Shown here piece after piece: positions 1-7,871 of a stretch of 13,424 nucleotides of DNA (its first letter is position 1; every line of letters begins with the position of its first letter). A model generated the notes under the pieces. The model was not told the DNA's origin. It did no database searches and saw only the letters and a list, made by a program, of their open reading frames with translations. The position numbers and the translations under genes were made by a program. Source of the stretch: Prevotella sp. CAG:1185 (GTDB lineage Bacteria; Bacteroidota; Bacteroidia; Bacteroidales; Bacteroidaceae); the NCBI GenBank assembly GCA_000436695.1, contig HF992555.1, positions 1 through 13,424 on the forward strand. The letters run 5' to 3'.

Positions 1-777
1 GCTCTTCAGACGCTCCTCAAACTCTCCTTTATATTTAGCTCCGGCAACCAGCGCACCCATGTCGAGCGAGTAGAGCTGCTTGTCTTTCAGGTTCTCAGGC
101 ACATCGCCGCGGACTATACGTTCAGCCAGTCCTTCAACGATGGCTGTCTTACCGGTTCCCGGCTCACCTATAAGTATAGGGTTGTTCTTTGTACGGCGTG
201 ACAGAATCTGAAGTACACGACGAATTTCCTCGTCACGGCCAATCACAGGGTCGAGTTTGCCCTGACGTGCCTCCTCAACCAGGTTCTTGGCATATTTTTC
301 CAGACTCTGATAGTTTTCGTCTGCCGACTGCGACTGCACCTTCTGTCCCTGACGCAGCTCGTTTATAGCCGCGCGCATTTCCTTTTCGGTGCAACCTGCG
401 TCTTTCATTATGCGGCTTGCCGTAGAGTTAACTTCGAGCAATGCCAGCATTACAGGTTCAACGCTGATAAACTCATCACCCATCTTTTGCGAGATGTCTA
501 CGGCTTTCTGAAGCACGCTGTTGCTCTCGTTGCTGAGATAAGGCTGTCCGCCCTGAACCCTTGGCAAGCGGCTAATCTCACGGTCAACCACAGTCTCAAT
601 CTGCATTGCGTTGACGCCAAGCTTCTGGAACAAGAAGTTGGTAACGTCTTTCGCTTTGTTCATCAAGCCCTTGAGCAGATGAACCGGCTCAATCGACTGC
701 TGCCCTGAGCGTTGTGCGGTGTTTACTGCCTCCTGCACAGCCTCTTGCGCTTTGATTGTGAATTTGTCGAATGTCAT
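1..777 (-). CDS. clpB: ATP-dependent protein disaggregase ClpB, N-terminal part (cut by window edge)
   Basis: The minus-strand frame is open from the ATG at 777 to the window edge (259 codons) and begins MTFDKFTIKAQEAV. The first ~145 residues are the paired Clp N-domain that engages substrate. The first AAA+ module follows, with a Walker A motif GEPGTGKT at residues 204-211 (bases 145-168) and the downstream stretch SLDMGALVAGAKYKGEFEERL typical of Hsp100 NBD1. ClpB is a hexameric cytosolic ATPase that threads aggregated proteins through its pore together with DnaK. The family is about 860 residues, so roughly 600 residues, including the M-domain and NBD2, lie outside the window. The start is supported by the N-terminal family sequence and a purine-rich AAAGGAG stretch 10 bases upstream. 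No frameshift or stop is seen in the visible part. Confidence 0.97.
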   Translation of the reverse strand, partial: MTFDKFTIKAQEAVQEAVNTAQRSGQQSIEPVHLLKGLMNKAKDVTNFLFQKLGVNAMQIETVVDREISRLPRVQGGQPYLSNESNSVLQKAVDISQKMGDEFISVEPVMLALLEVNSTASRIMKDAGCTEKEMRAAINELRQGQKVQSQSADENYQSLEKYAKNLVEEARQGKLDPVIGRDEEIRRVLQILSRRTKNNPILIGEPGTGKTAIVEGLAERIVRGDVPENLKDKQLYSLDMGALVAGAKYKGEFEERLKS

Positions 778-787
778 ATATTGTTGT

Positions 788-794
788 CTCCTTT
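788..794 (-). promoter_or_regulatory. Shine-Dalgarno-like site of clpB
   Basis: On the minus strand AAAGGAG lies 10 bases before the clpB ATG. Most other genes here have A/T-rich leaders with no such site (for example the yitT-like gene and the membrane fusion protein). Bacteroidetes generally use Shine-Dalgarno sites little, so a good one stands out and supports the start at 777. No convincing -33/-7 promoter for clpB was found nearby. Confidence 0.5.
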
Positions 795-1155
795 CTTTTT
801 TCTTATTTTGTTATTCCTGAATCCAATCTTTTTACGATTGTCTGCTATCAGAGAATCAAAATACATGCCCAAGGCCTTAATCTGACATTTTGTCTTAAAT
901 ATATGACAATCTTTCAGTATGCTTTATGCCCGACTGCTGTACACACATTTTATATATATGGCGGCCTTTGCCATATTTAGCATATTGCCGTTAATTAAGG
1001 CTTTAGCATTACACATTGATTTCTGTTGAGGCTCTCATACTGAAGTATTTGAAATTTAAAATCATTTGGCCGTGAAAATGCCCTGAAAACGTGTGCAAAC
1101 GTAAGTTGCAGTCTTACATGTATTTATGAATATGTATTATGGAGTGTGCAATCTT

Positions 1156-1177
1156 TTTTGTCCTAATTCGGACAAAA
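1156..1177. repeat. Perfect inverted repeat TTTTGTCC-N6-GGACAAAA
   Basis: Arms are 8 bases (1156-1163 and 1170-1177) with a 6-base centre TAATTC. No T-run follows on either strand, so a terminator is unlikely; a protein-binding site or small hairpin is possible. The same TTTTGTC half-site recurs at 888-894, 1337-1360, 4067-4073 and 6273-6308. Confidence 0.6.
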
Positions 1178-1336
1178 TCGCTATTATTTCAATAAAAAAA
1201 CAGGTCGGTTTTTAGGCTATAAGCTGTCTGTTTTCGTGTCAAAAGTGGCCGAGTTGTTTTATAAAAGCATGCCTTTTACGTAGAGATGTAAATATTCTTT
1301 ATTATGTGAAGGCGCAAATGCCGTCTGAATTTTCTA

Positions 1337-1360
1337 TTTTGTCTGATAATCATGACAAAA
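1337..1360. repeat. Inverted repeat TTTTGTC-N10-GACAAAA
   Basis: Arms are 7 bases (1337-1343 and 1354-1360) around a 10-base centre. The half-site is the same as in the repeat at 1156-1177. The right arm overlaps a minus-strand TAGTTTTG (1356-1363) that resembles a Bacteroidetes -7 element. Function unknown. Confidence 0.5.
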
Positions 1361-1469
1361 CTAAAGTGACATAATGATGCTGCTTTTGACGAATATACTT
1401 TCATGTTGCCTGCTGCTGTATGTGCGCTTTTTGCTTGTTTGGTCGTATATGTAAGTTGGCTTTGGATAA

Positions 1470-1526
1470 ATAAAAAACGCAGAAGTTATCAACAGGTAAT
1501 ATATAATCTGTTGATAACTTCTGCGT
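1470..1526 (-). terminator. Strong intrinsic terminator of the TonB receptor gene
   Basis: A perfect 19-bp inverted repeat has arms at 1477-1495 and 1508-1526 around a 12-base AT loop. On the minus strand it is followed directly by TTTTTTATTTA. It begins 22 bases past the distal TGA at 1548, so it terminates the receptor transcript. Its position fits the full-length reading frame, not the premature stop at 1848. Confidence 0.9.
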
Positions 1527-1547
1527 GAATGTAAGTTTCTGTATATG

Positions 1548-3938
1548 TCAGAAGCGCACCGTTATGCCGATGCTTGGTAGCAGCGTGCCGCTGTCCTGAC
1601 TGATATATTTCATTTTATAGCGCTGTTCGCTTATTGGAGCGTCAGGATTTTCAATTTCGCCTGTACTCATCAGTACGTCGGGCTGGCTCAGAACGCTCTT
1701 TGTTATATTCTGTATGTCGAGATAGAAACCGAGCATCCAGCCCTTGAAATAATAGTTCTTGTCTACGCGGATGTCAAGTTGGGCAAAGGCGTTAAGGCGG
1801 CCGGTGTTATATTTTGAATAGTCGTAATAGGGGCGTCCCTGCGCGTCTCATGCCTCCACGAGCGACGACTTGTCCACGTCATAAGGCGTGTATGGGCTGC
1901 CGCCTATCGCGCTAAGCTTGGCTCCTATGCTCCAGTGGCGCGGCAGTTCGTAAGTTGCGCTCACGTTCGCTATGAAGCGGTTGTCCCATGCCGAGTTGAT
2001 ATATTGTGCGTCAGAGTTGTTCTTGTATTGACTTTTGAATAATGTGAATGATGCCATTGATACAAGCTTGCCCGGAATCTGCCAGCGCATAGACGCTTTA
2101 AGTCCGTAAGCCCTTCCCTTGGCAGACGAAACGAGAAGTTCGTTGCCAACTACGCCATAGTCGTTGCCCTTGCATGCCAAAGGAATATTGTCGGCAACAG
2201 AGAGCGGAATATTTGTGTAATACTTGTAAAATCCTTCCAGGCTTACTGTTATCTGCTTGCCCGGTGCCCATTCAATGCCCAATGCGGTATTTTTTACTTG
2301 CATGTATTTGAGCGACTTGTTGGCCATTTGCCCTTGCTCGTCCTTATATCCGAGTGCGGTGTATGGCGGCAGCTGGTGATAGATGCCTGCACCGATGTTG
2401 ACTGCCCACGACGGCAGAAACTTGTAAGACAATGATACGGTGGGTGAGATATGCTCCCAGAAGCGCGCAGTCTGGTCAGAATAAGAACATCCGTCGAAGC
2501 GCAGCCCCATATTTGCCGTAAGTTTTCCGTCTTCACTTGTGTAGCGTGCCGAGCCGTAGGCGGCCCATCCTGCAAAGCTTATGTCGGTTGCGTATTTTGA
2601 TAAAGAACTTTCGTTGTGGTAAACCCTTTGATATGTGTGGTCGTTGTAGAAGGCATACCATGCTTCAACGCCCTCGCGCCATGTCCAACGGTCGTTGTAT
2701 GTGCGGTTTTCGGCTCTCAGCGACAACTTTTGTTCGCGAGAACTTAGGTCGAGCGTAAGGTTTTCGGGAGCAGAATCGTCGTTGTTGCGGTATTTAATAT
2801 TCTGATTGCCGAGATAGTTATAGCCGAGCGAAACCGTTGTTATGTTCTTTCCTGCATAATGACGGTAAGATGCTCCGAGCGTAAACGTCTGTTGAGTTAT
2901 ACGTGGCAGATAGCTCAGCATGTATTCGGCGTCCTCTCCTTTCTGGTCGGTGTTGAGTTTCATGTTGTCGATGCCTGTAAGCCCAAGGAAAGTTATCTCG
3001 TCTTTCTTGCTCAGTTTGGTTTTTATCTTAAACTGTCCGTCAATGTAGTTGGGCAGGAATGGCAGTCCGATCATCTTGAAGAGCAGTTGCAGATACGACT
3101 GACGTATTGAGAACAGGTAGGTGGTCTTGCTTCCGAAGTGGCCCATGCCGCTGAGCGACACTTCTGATGCGCCGAGAGTGGCCTTGAAAGAGTTTTCGTC
3201 GGTGTTGCCGTCGAGCAGACTTATGTCCATCACCGAACTCAATGCGCCGCCGCGGTCAGACGGAAACGCGCCTGTATAGAACTGCACTTCACGTATAAGG
3301 TCGGCGTTTAGTATGCTCACCGGACCGCCCGACGCACCCTGAGTGGCAAAGTGATTGATGTTAGGAATCTCTATTCCGTCCATGAAGAATTTGTTTTCCG
3401 ACGGTGAACCGCCCCTTACGATGAGGTCGTTGCGATAGCCGATGGGCGAGAACGACACGCCCGGCACCGACCTTACAATGCGCGATATGTCGCGGTTGCC
3501 GCCCGGACTCTTCTCTATCTCGCCTAGTCCTATTATCTGCATGCTCACGGGACTTGGCTTTACGCGCCTTATCACGGGTACGCTCACCGTAACTTCGTTA
3601 AGATGCTTTGCGTCTTCGGCGAGTTCAATCTCTATCGTAGGCATCTTTGCCGACACGAAATATTCGGCAGACAGCACACTCTTGTATCCTATGCACGAAA
3701 CGTACAGCCGGCATATACCCGGATCTACGCCGCTTATTACAAACACGCCTGTTGTGTCGGTTGCCGCTCCGACGCCCTTGAGACCTTGAACCGATACGCT
3801 TGCGCCTATTACAGGCTCGCGCGAAAGTCGGTCAACCACGCGTCCGCGCACGGTAAACTTCTCTGATTGGGCCTGTGTCGCTATTGCCGTCAACAGGCAT
3901 GCTATGGTGAAAATTATGCGTCGTAAAGAATGATTCAT
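1548..3938 (-). pseudogene. TonB-dependent outer-membrane receptor interrupted by an in-frame TGA
   Basis: From the ATG at 3938 the frame runs 696 codons, meets TGA at 1848-1850, and then continues in the same frame for 99 more codons to a TGA at 1548. Full length would be about 796 residues. In order it shows a signal peptide (1-23, ending ATQAQ), a carboxypeptidase-regulatory-like beta-sandwich (about 27-110, RGRVVD...GASVSVQG), a plug domain (about 125-245, with SVPGV, IVRGGSPSENKFFMDG and DRGGALSSVMDI), and a TonB-type beta-barrel. The sequence after the stop, DAQGRPYYDYSKYNTGRL and then LDIQN and a terminal VRF, is normal C-terminal barrel ending in the phenylalanine favoured by outer-membrane proteins. 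TGG (Trp) to TGA is the simplest origin. Such receptors import large ligands using TonB energy; the substrate is unknown and no SusD partner is visible. A truncated product would lack the last strands. A sequencing error or strain-specific nonsense allele remains possible. Confidence 0.88.
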
Positions 3939-4020
3939 ATTGAGTAATTATAATTATGTCGTTGTATAAGATTCAGATGCGGCTGCAATTGCAATCTTAA
4001 AAATCATATTCCGCACACTG

Positions 4021-4080
4021 ATAAAAATAAATTAACGGACAAATGCCTATGCCGATGACATAACGCTTTTGTCCGTTAAT
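4021..4080 (-). terminator. Intrinsic terminator downstream of the YitT-type gene
   Basis: Perfect 13-bp arms ATTAACGGACAAA (4031-4043) and its complement (4068-4080) flank a 24-base loop. On the minus strand the stem is followed by TTATTTTTAT. It lies 76 bases past the TAA of the gene ending at 4156 and separates it from the receptor gene. The long loop makes it less canonical than the terminator at 1470-1526. Confidence 0.7.
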
Positions 4081-4155
4081 GTTGATAGCCGCAACAATTC
4101 CAGTTTTTCTGCTGTATCATGCTGTCGTTGTATGCGGCCATATTCAGAATTGTTT

Positions 4156-5046
4156 TTATTTCATCTTGTCGAAACCTTCGCCGAACACTCCGTGGCAGAA
4201 TGTCTGTGAAACCATGGCGTTGGGGTCGATTTCTTTTATATAATGGAATATGTCCTGAGATTCATGTTTCCTTGCAAGTACGATAAGTATGTCGACTTCT
4301 TTCTTTGAATACCATCCTTTGCCTTCTACTACGGTTACGCCTCTGTGTGCATTTTGATTAATCACGTCGGCTATTTTTGCATAGTCCTTTGAAATGATGA
4401 TAAACTGAACGGTCTGACGCGAGCCGTTTATCACATAGTCGCACACGTAGCTTGCAATAAGAGTGAAGGCAATACCATAGACGATAGTCTCGGCACTGTG
4501 GAACAACAGATAAGACGAACTGATGATGGTTATGTCGATAAACTGCATGGCACGTCCGAAACTCAGACTGAAATATTTGTTCAGCAGGGCAATGATAATA
4601 TCTGTGCCTCCCGTTGAACCGTTGTGCGAGAATACAAGACCCAGACCGGCTCCGGCCATCGCACCTCCGATTAACACATGCATAAACTTATCTTCACCGG
4701 CGGTGATTATAGGATAGGCCTGAAACAAGGGCTGAAGTACTCCGACAAATACTGACATGATGGACACGCCGATGATGGTCCTGACAATAAACTGCCTGGT
4801 GAGCGCCTTGCAGGCGATGATAAGCATAAGCACATTAAGCACCCAAATGGAAACACCGGCAGGGAATCCGAAGGCATAGAACAGCAATGCTGATATACCG
4901 GCAACGCCGCCCATCACCACCTGTTCGGGAAGGATAAAGGCCGTGTATCCAAATGAATAAAGTAATATTCCAAAGGTCAGAAAGAACAAGTCTTTATAAA
5001 AAGAATTCTTTGCTTTGGGTTTGGCCACGCTGTTTATATTATTCAT
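4156..5046 (-). CDS. YitT family membrane protein (DUF161 + DUF2179)
   Basis: This 296-residue protein has a short polar N-terminus and then about five or six hydrophobic segments from residue ~20 to ~200. Family landmarks are GYTAFILPEQVVMGGVAGIS near the start, the glycine motif SHNGSTGGTDII in the middle, and a soluble C-terminal DUF2179-type domain (from ~residue 210) with RGVTVVEGKGWYSKKE and DILIVLARK. It acts in the inner membrane. Family members are widespread in Bacteroidetes and Firmicutes with no firmly established biochemical role, so no substrate is assigned. It is transcribed alone, with a consensus promoter at 5142-5172, a leader of about 88 bases without a Shine-Dalgarno site, and a terminator at 4021-4080. 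Length and domain order are normal. Confidence 0.93.
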   Translation of the reverse strand: MNNINSVAKPKAKNSFYKDLFFLTFGILLYSFGYTAFILPEQVVMGGVAGISALLFYAFGFPAGVSIWVLNVLMLIIACKALTRQFIVRTIIGVSIMSVFVGVLQPLFQAYPIITAGEDKFMHVLIGGAMAGAGLGLVFSHNGSTGGTDIIIALLNKYFSLSFGRAMQFIDITIISSSYLLFHSAETIVYGIAFTLIASYVCDYVINGSRQTVQFIIISKDYAKIADVINQNAHRGVTVVEGKGWYSKKEVDILIVLARKHESQDIFHYIKEIDPNAMVSQTFCHGVFGEGFDKMK

Positions 5047-5141
5047 AGCAAATATGGTTTAAAATGTTTTTTCGAGATAATGTTGTTTAATGTATTGCGG
5101 ATGGTCATTGTCACCCTTTATTCCGCATGGTTAGCGATATG

Positions 5142-5172
5142 CAAAGATAGTTTAATTTTATAAAGTCGCAAA
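5142..5172 (-). promoter_or_regulatory. Bacteroidetes-type promoter of the YitT-type gene
   Basis: On the minus strand TTTG (5169-5172), 19 bases, then TATCTTTG (5142-5149) match the Bacteroidetes primary sigma pattern TTTG / TAnnTTTG. Transcription would start near 5135, giving a leader of about 88 bases to the ATG at 5046. It is the best promoter match in the window. The rest of the 336-base gap (5047-5382) shows only the weak hairpin at 5349-5365. Confidence 0.75.
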
Positions 5173-5348
5173 GAAATATCGGCTAAATGATATTGAGTTT
5201 TTGTTTTATATGTGGTAATTGATGTTCTGTGCGCCTTGCAACTGACATTGATTGTATCTTGCATATTGTTGTCGTTATTATGTCCTTGTTATAAATTATG
5301 TTGCATAAAAGATGAAAATGTTAAGCTGTTGCACATGATATTTATTAA

Positions 5349-5365
5349 ATGATTTACTTAATCAT
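5349..5365 (-). terminator. Weak possible terminator after the AraC gene
   Basis: ATGATT (5349-5354) and AATCAT (5360-5365) pair around a 5-base loop. On the minus strand the stem is followed by TTAATAAAT. It starts 18 bases after the AraC stop. The stem is short and AT-rich, so it may only be a chance hairpin. Confidence 0.3.
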
Positions 5366-5382
5366 AATGTCCTGCAGTCAGC

Positions 5383-6222
5383 TTATTGCTGCTTTATGTT
5401 TCTTCTGAACTGCTGTGGCGTCTGCCCGGTGCGCAGTTTGAAGTAGCGGCAGAAGAATGATTCGTCGCTGAAGTTGAAGTCCCACGACAGCTGCTTTACG
5501 CTTTTCTCGCTTGTGCGCAACTGCAGTTTTATCTGTGTCGTTACATATTGGTCGATGATGTTCTTTGTTGTATATCCCGTCATTTGTCTGACGATGGTGT
5601 TTAGATATTTGGATGTGATGTTCAGACGGTCGGAATAAAACACCACATCATGCGATTTCATGTAGTTTCGTTCAAGGTCTTCCATGAACATATTGAACAG
5701 TTCGTTGGTGCGGCGCGATCCTTTGCCCTCAGGCTCCTCGTGCCTGTGGCGCACCATCCAGTCATAAAATCCAAGAAAGAAGGCTTTTAGCTGATACAGT
5801 ACAAGCTGGTCGAGGCACATGCATTCGGTCTGTTGAAAATACAGTCGCAACAGACTGAACATATTTTCTATTATCAGCGTAACCACCTGTTTGTCAGTTC
5901 TGCATCTGTCTTTGCGCAACAGTGAGTAGACGGTTTGCTCCAGTTGCAGACTCGCTTCCCTTAACAGTATCTTGTCGTAGCGTAGCATTTCCACAGCAAA
6001 GTCGTCAGACACATCATGGAGCATCACCACATCGTTTGGAAAAAGCGTTATCACGGCATCCTGTTTCAGATGCCAGTCCTTAAAGTCGATGCGCATTGAC
6101 GCAGTGCCGCCTTTACATAATATTATTGCACCATAGTCAATGGCGTTCGATTCCCCTTCAAGTTCTTTCAGCGCTGTGGTGCAGAGCTGTGCCTTTTCAG
6201 ATGCAAATGTTTCAAACTTCAT
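5383..6222 (-). CDS. AraC-family transcriptional regulator, likely of the divergent efflux operon
   Basis: The frame from the ATG at 6222 gives 279 residues beginning MKFETFASEKAQL. It can extend upstream only to a TTG at 6306, which would put a candidate promoter (6252-6285) inside the coding region, so the ATG is preferred. The N-terminal ~170 residues look like a sensor domain (IILCKGGTASMRIDF, ITLFPNDVVMLH, cupin-like in style). The C-terminal ~100 residues form the double helix-turn-helix DNA-binding domain: DRLNITSKYLNTIVRQMTG, IKLQLRTSEKSVKQLSWDF, then the signature DESFFCRYFKLRTGQTPQQFR. It is divergent from the TolC-EmrA-MFS operon with a 221-base shared region, the usual layout for a local regulator. 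The ligand is unknown. Confidence 0.9.
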   Translation of the reverse strand: MKFETFASEKAQLCTTALKELEGESNAIDYGAIILCKGGTASMRIDFKDWHLKQDAVITLFPNDVVMLHDVSDDFAVEMLRYDKILLREASLQLEQTVYSLLRKDRCRTDKQVVTLIIENMFSLLRLYFQQTECMCLDQLVLYQLKAFFLGFYDWMVRHRHEEPEGKGSRRTNELFNMFMEDLERNYMKSHDVVFYSDRLNITSKYLNTIVRQMTGYTTKNIIDQYVTTQIKLQLRTSEKSVKQLSWDFNFSDESFFCRYFKLRTGQTPQQFRRNIKQQ

Positions 6223-6251
6223 GCTCTTAAATATACCGTTATTTATATGTT

Positions 6252-6285
6252 CAAAAATATATAAATCTCCGTTTTTGTCTGCAAA
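6252..6285 (-). promoter_or_regulatory. Candidate promoter of the AraC gene
   Basis: On the minus strand TTTG (6282-6285) and TATTTTTG (6252-6259) match the Bacteroidetes -33/-7 pattern, though the spacer is 22 bases rather than about 19. Transcription would begin near 6245, 22 bases before the ATG at 6222. The inverted repeat at 6273-6308 overlaps it. Confidence 0.4.
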
Positions 6286-6308
6286 TATCGCTATAAAGAG
6301 TGACAAAA
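6273..6308. promoter_or_regulatory. Inverted repeat, possible operator between AraC and efflux genes
   Basis: TTTTGTC (6273-6279) and GACAAAA (6302-6308) are perfect inverted arms 22 bases apart. A further TTTTGT at 6315-6320 forms a second, tighter inversion with 6303-6308. One arm falls between the -33 and -7 elements of the candidate AraC promoter. This is where an autoregulatory or pump-controlling operator would be expected, but AraC proteins more often bind direct repeats, so the assignment is inference. Confidence 0.4.
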
Positions 6309-6355
6309 CACTGCTTTTGTTCCGAAAAGTCCCATTTCTCGCGAAAAAATTAAAA

Positions 6356-6385
6356 TCGTTTAGTTGTTAAATAGTCCTAACTTTG
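6356..6385 (+). promoter_or_regulatory. Candidate promoter of the efflux operon
   Basis: TAACTTTG (6378-6385) is a full match to the Bacteroidetes -7 element TAnnTTTG. The -33 position (around 6356-6362, TCGTTTA) is poor, which is common at activator-dependent promoters. Transcription would start near 6392, about 50 bases before the ATG at 6444. Confidence 0.55.
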
Positions 6386-6443
6386 CACCCGATTTCAGAT
6401 ATGTATCAGGATTAATAAACATTAAGCGAAATATAAAAAAGTG

Positions 6444-7763
6444 ATGATTAGATCTAAATTTGTTTATGCCGTATTGTCCGGCGCGCTGCTTTTTTCTTCA
6501 ACAGAAGCATTGGCACAGACACAGCGCGCAATGACGGTAAGCGAGTTGTTTTCTCTTGTTGAGACGGGCAGCAGACAGTTGCGCGCCCAGAAGTCGGAAG
6601 TTGACGTGGCACATCATGCCATTTCTGAGGCAAAGAGTCAGCGTCTGCCCGACATCAACGCATCGCTGTCGGTAAGCTACAATGGTAACGTGCTTATGAC
6701 CGACCGCGATTTCAGCAATGCCAAAGGCATCACCCAACCGCATTTCGGCAACAGTTTTGCGCTCGAGGCTCAGCAGGTGCTTTATGCAGGAGGTGCCGTC
6801 AACACAGGCATACGCCTTGCCGAACTTCAGAAAGAACAGGCAGAGACAGGCGTTGCCCTCAGCCGCAGTCAGCAGCGTTTCATGGCTCTCGGCCAGTATC
6901 TCGACTTGGTTAAGCTGTCAAACGGAATGAAAGTTTATAACAGCAACATCGCGCTGACCGAAAAACTTATTGCCGATATAAAGGCAAAACACGAAGAGGG
7001 TGTGGCACTTCGCAATGACGTTACACGATATGAACTGCAGATGGAGTCGCTCAAACTCGGACTGCGCAAGTTGCAGGATCAGCGCAGCGTGCTTAACCAT
7101 CAGCTCTGTAACACCCTCGGACTTACTTCGGATGTTGTAATCATGCCCGACACAACAGAACTTAAGACAGCCGCTGACGACGGCAACGAGGCCGACTGGC
7201 AGAGCCGTGCGTCAGTTTCGTCACCTATGCTTCGCCAGTCGAAACTCGGTATAGAGATGGCTCAGCAGCAGCTGCGCATGGCAAAGAGCGACCTTATGCC
7301 TAAAGTCGTGGTGTTTGCAACCGACAATTTCAGCGGTCCGTTCACATACGACCTGCCGCCTATTGACAACAACTTCAACATCTGGTATGTTGGTATCGGA
7401 ATTAAATATTCGCTCAGCTCGCTGTTCAAGGGCAACAAGACGGTGCGCAAAGCTAAGGCACAGATTGTGCAGAGCAACGAGAATCATGCCGTAACCGCAG
7501 AGAGTGTTGACAACCAGATGCAGCAGGCATACACACTTTACCGCCAGTCGTTTGTCGAACTGCGCACACAGCAGAAGAGCGTAGAACTTGCAACTCAGAA
7601 CTATCAGGTGGTCAGCGACCGCTATCTTAGTCAGATGGCGCTGATAACTGATATGGTTGACGCGTCGAACATAAAGCTTAACGCCGAACTTCAGGAGGTT
7701 GACGCACGCATCGGCACTATCTACGCATACTATAAAATGAAATACATTGCAGGCGAAATCTGA
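6444..7763 (+). CDS. TolC-family outer-membrane efflux channel
   Basis: The 439-residue protein starts at the ATG at 6444; a GTG just before it (6441) is less likely, and the leader is A-rich (AAATATAAAAAAGTG). A signal peptide ends near ALAQ (about residue 24). The remainder is the duplicated outer-membrane-factor repeat: long alpha-helical hairpins (about 30-75, 125-225, 255-280, 335-430) with beta-strand segments INASLSVSYNG and VVVFATDNFSG. LYAGG in the first repeat, corresponding to the usual F.GG turn, is typical. As a trimer it forms the outer-membrane pore and periplasmic tunnel of a tripartite pump. It is the first gene of the operon; the fusion protein follows after 108 bases. Length is normal for the family (about 430-490). 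Confidence 0.93.
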   Translation: MIRSKFVYAVLSGALLFSSTEALAQTQRAMTVSELFSLVETGSRQLRAQKSEVDVAHHAISEAKSQRLPDINASLSVSYNGNVLMTDRDFSNAKGITQPHFGNSFALEAQQVLYAGGAVNTGIRLAELQKEQAETGVALSRSQQRFMALGQYLDLVKLSNGMKVYNSNIALTEKLIADIKAKHEEGVALRNDVTRYELQMESLKLGLRKLQDQRSVLNHQLCNTLGLTSDVVIMPDTTELKTAADDGNEADWQSRASVSSPMLRQSKLGIEMAQQQLRMAKSDLMPKVVVFATDNFSGPFTYDLPPIDNNFNIWYVGIGIKYSLSSLFKGNKTVRKAKAQIVQSNENHAVTAESVDNQMQQAYTLYRQSFVELRTQQKSVELATQNYQVVSDRYLSQMALITDMVDASNIKLNAELQEVDARIGTIYAYYKMKYIAGEI

Positions 7764-7802
7764 TTAAACACTTATCCTAAAAATATAAAACAACAATATC
7801 GT

Positions 7803-7843
7803 CAGCACCGCAATTTATTTGCGCAAAGCATGTTGCGGGGCTG
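7803..7843 (+). repeat. Intercistronic hairpin between channel and fusion-protein genes
   Basis: CAGCACCGCAA (7803-7813) pairs with TTGCGGGGCTG (7833-7843) with one A-G mismatch; the 19-base loop contains the palindrome TTTGCGCAAA (7818-7827). No T-run follows, so it is not a classical terminator. It could set mRNA processing or differential stability within the operon. Confidence 0.5.
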
Positions 7844-7871
7844 TAGGAATAAATAAAAACATACATAAAAA

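Larger units (their letters stand above)
795..1469. other. Long gene-free intergenic region upstream of clpB
   Basis: About 675 bases of AT-rich sequence have no credible gene on either strand; the only ORF reaching in (771-980, plus) is low-complexity hydrophobic and overlaps the clpB start. It holds several short inverted repeats: TTTTGTCC/GGACAAAA at 1156-1177, TTTTGTC/GACAAAA at 1337-1360, and TAAAAG/CTTTTA at 1262-1278. An 8-base direct repeat GTGTGCAA occurs at 1091 and 1144. Minus-strand matches to TAnnTTTG occur at 1096-1103 and 1356-1363, but neither has a good -33 element. It should contain the clpB promoter and possibly a small RNA, but I cannot show one. Confidence 0.5.

Noticed and set aside
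771..980. Possible 69-residue plus-strand protein overlapping the clpB start
   Set aside because: It overlaps the clpB start codon and leader on the opposite strand, has AT-driven hydrophobic composition, and no recognisable promoter or homologous pattern.
1548..1736. Separate 62-residue small protein gene at the end of the receptor
   Set aside because: It is the C-terminal barrel segment of the receptor in the same frame as the main gene, starting at an internal Met, not an independent gene.
1848..1850. TGA read as tryptophan by a reassigned genetic code
   Set aside because: TGA serves as the stop for several genes here (1548, 7763, 12291), including the distal end of this receptor, and Trp is encoded by TGG throughout.
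4093..4154. AACAATTC/GAATTGTT inverted repeat as a long hairpin after the YitT-type gene
   Set aside because: Arms are only 8 bases with 46 bases between them and no T-run; the better terminator is at 4021-4080.
6223..6306. TTG-initiated N-terminal extension of the AraC regulator
   Set aside because: The extension would contain a candidate promoter and uses a rare start codon; the ATG at 6222 gives a normal family length.
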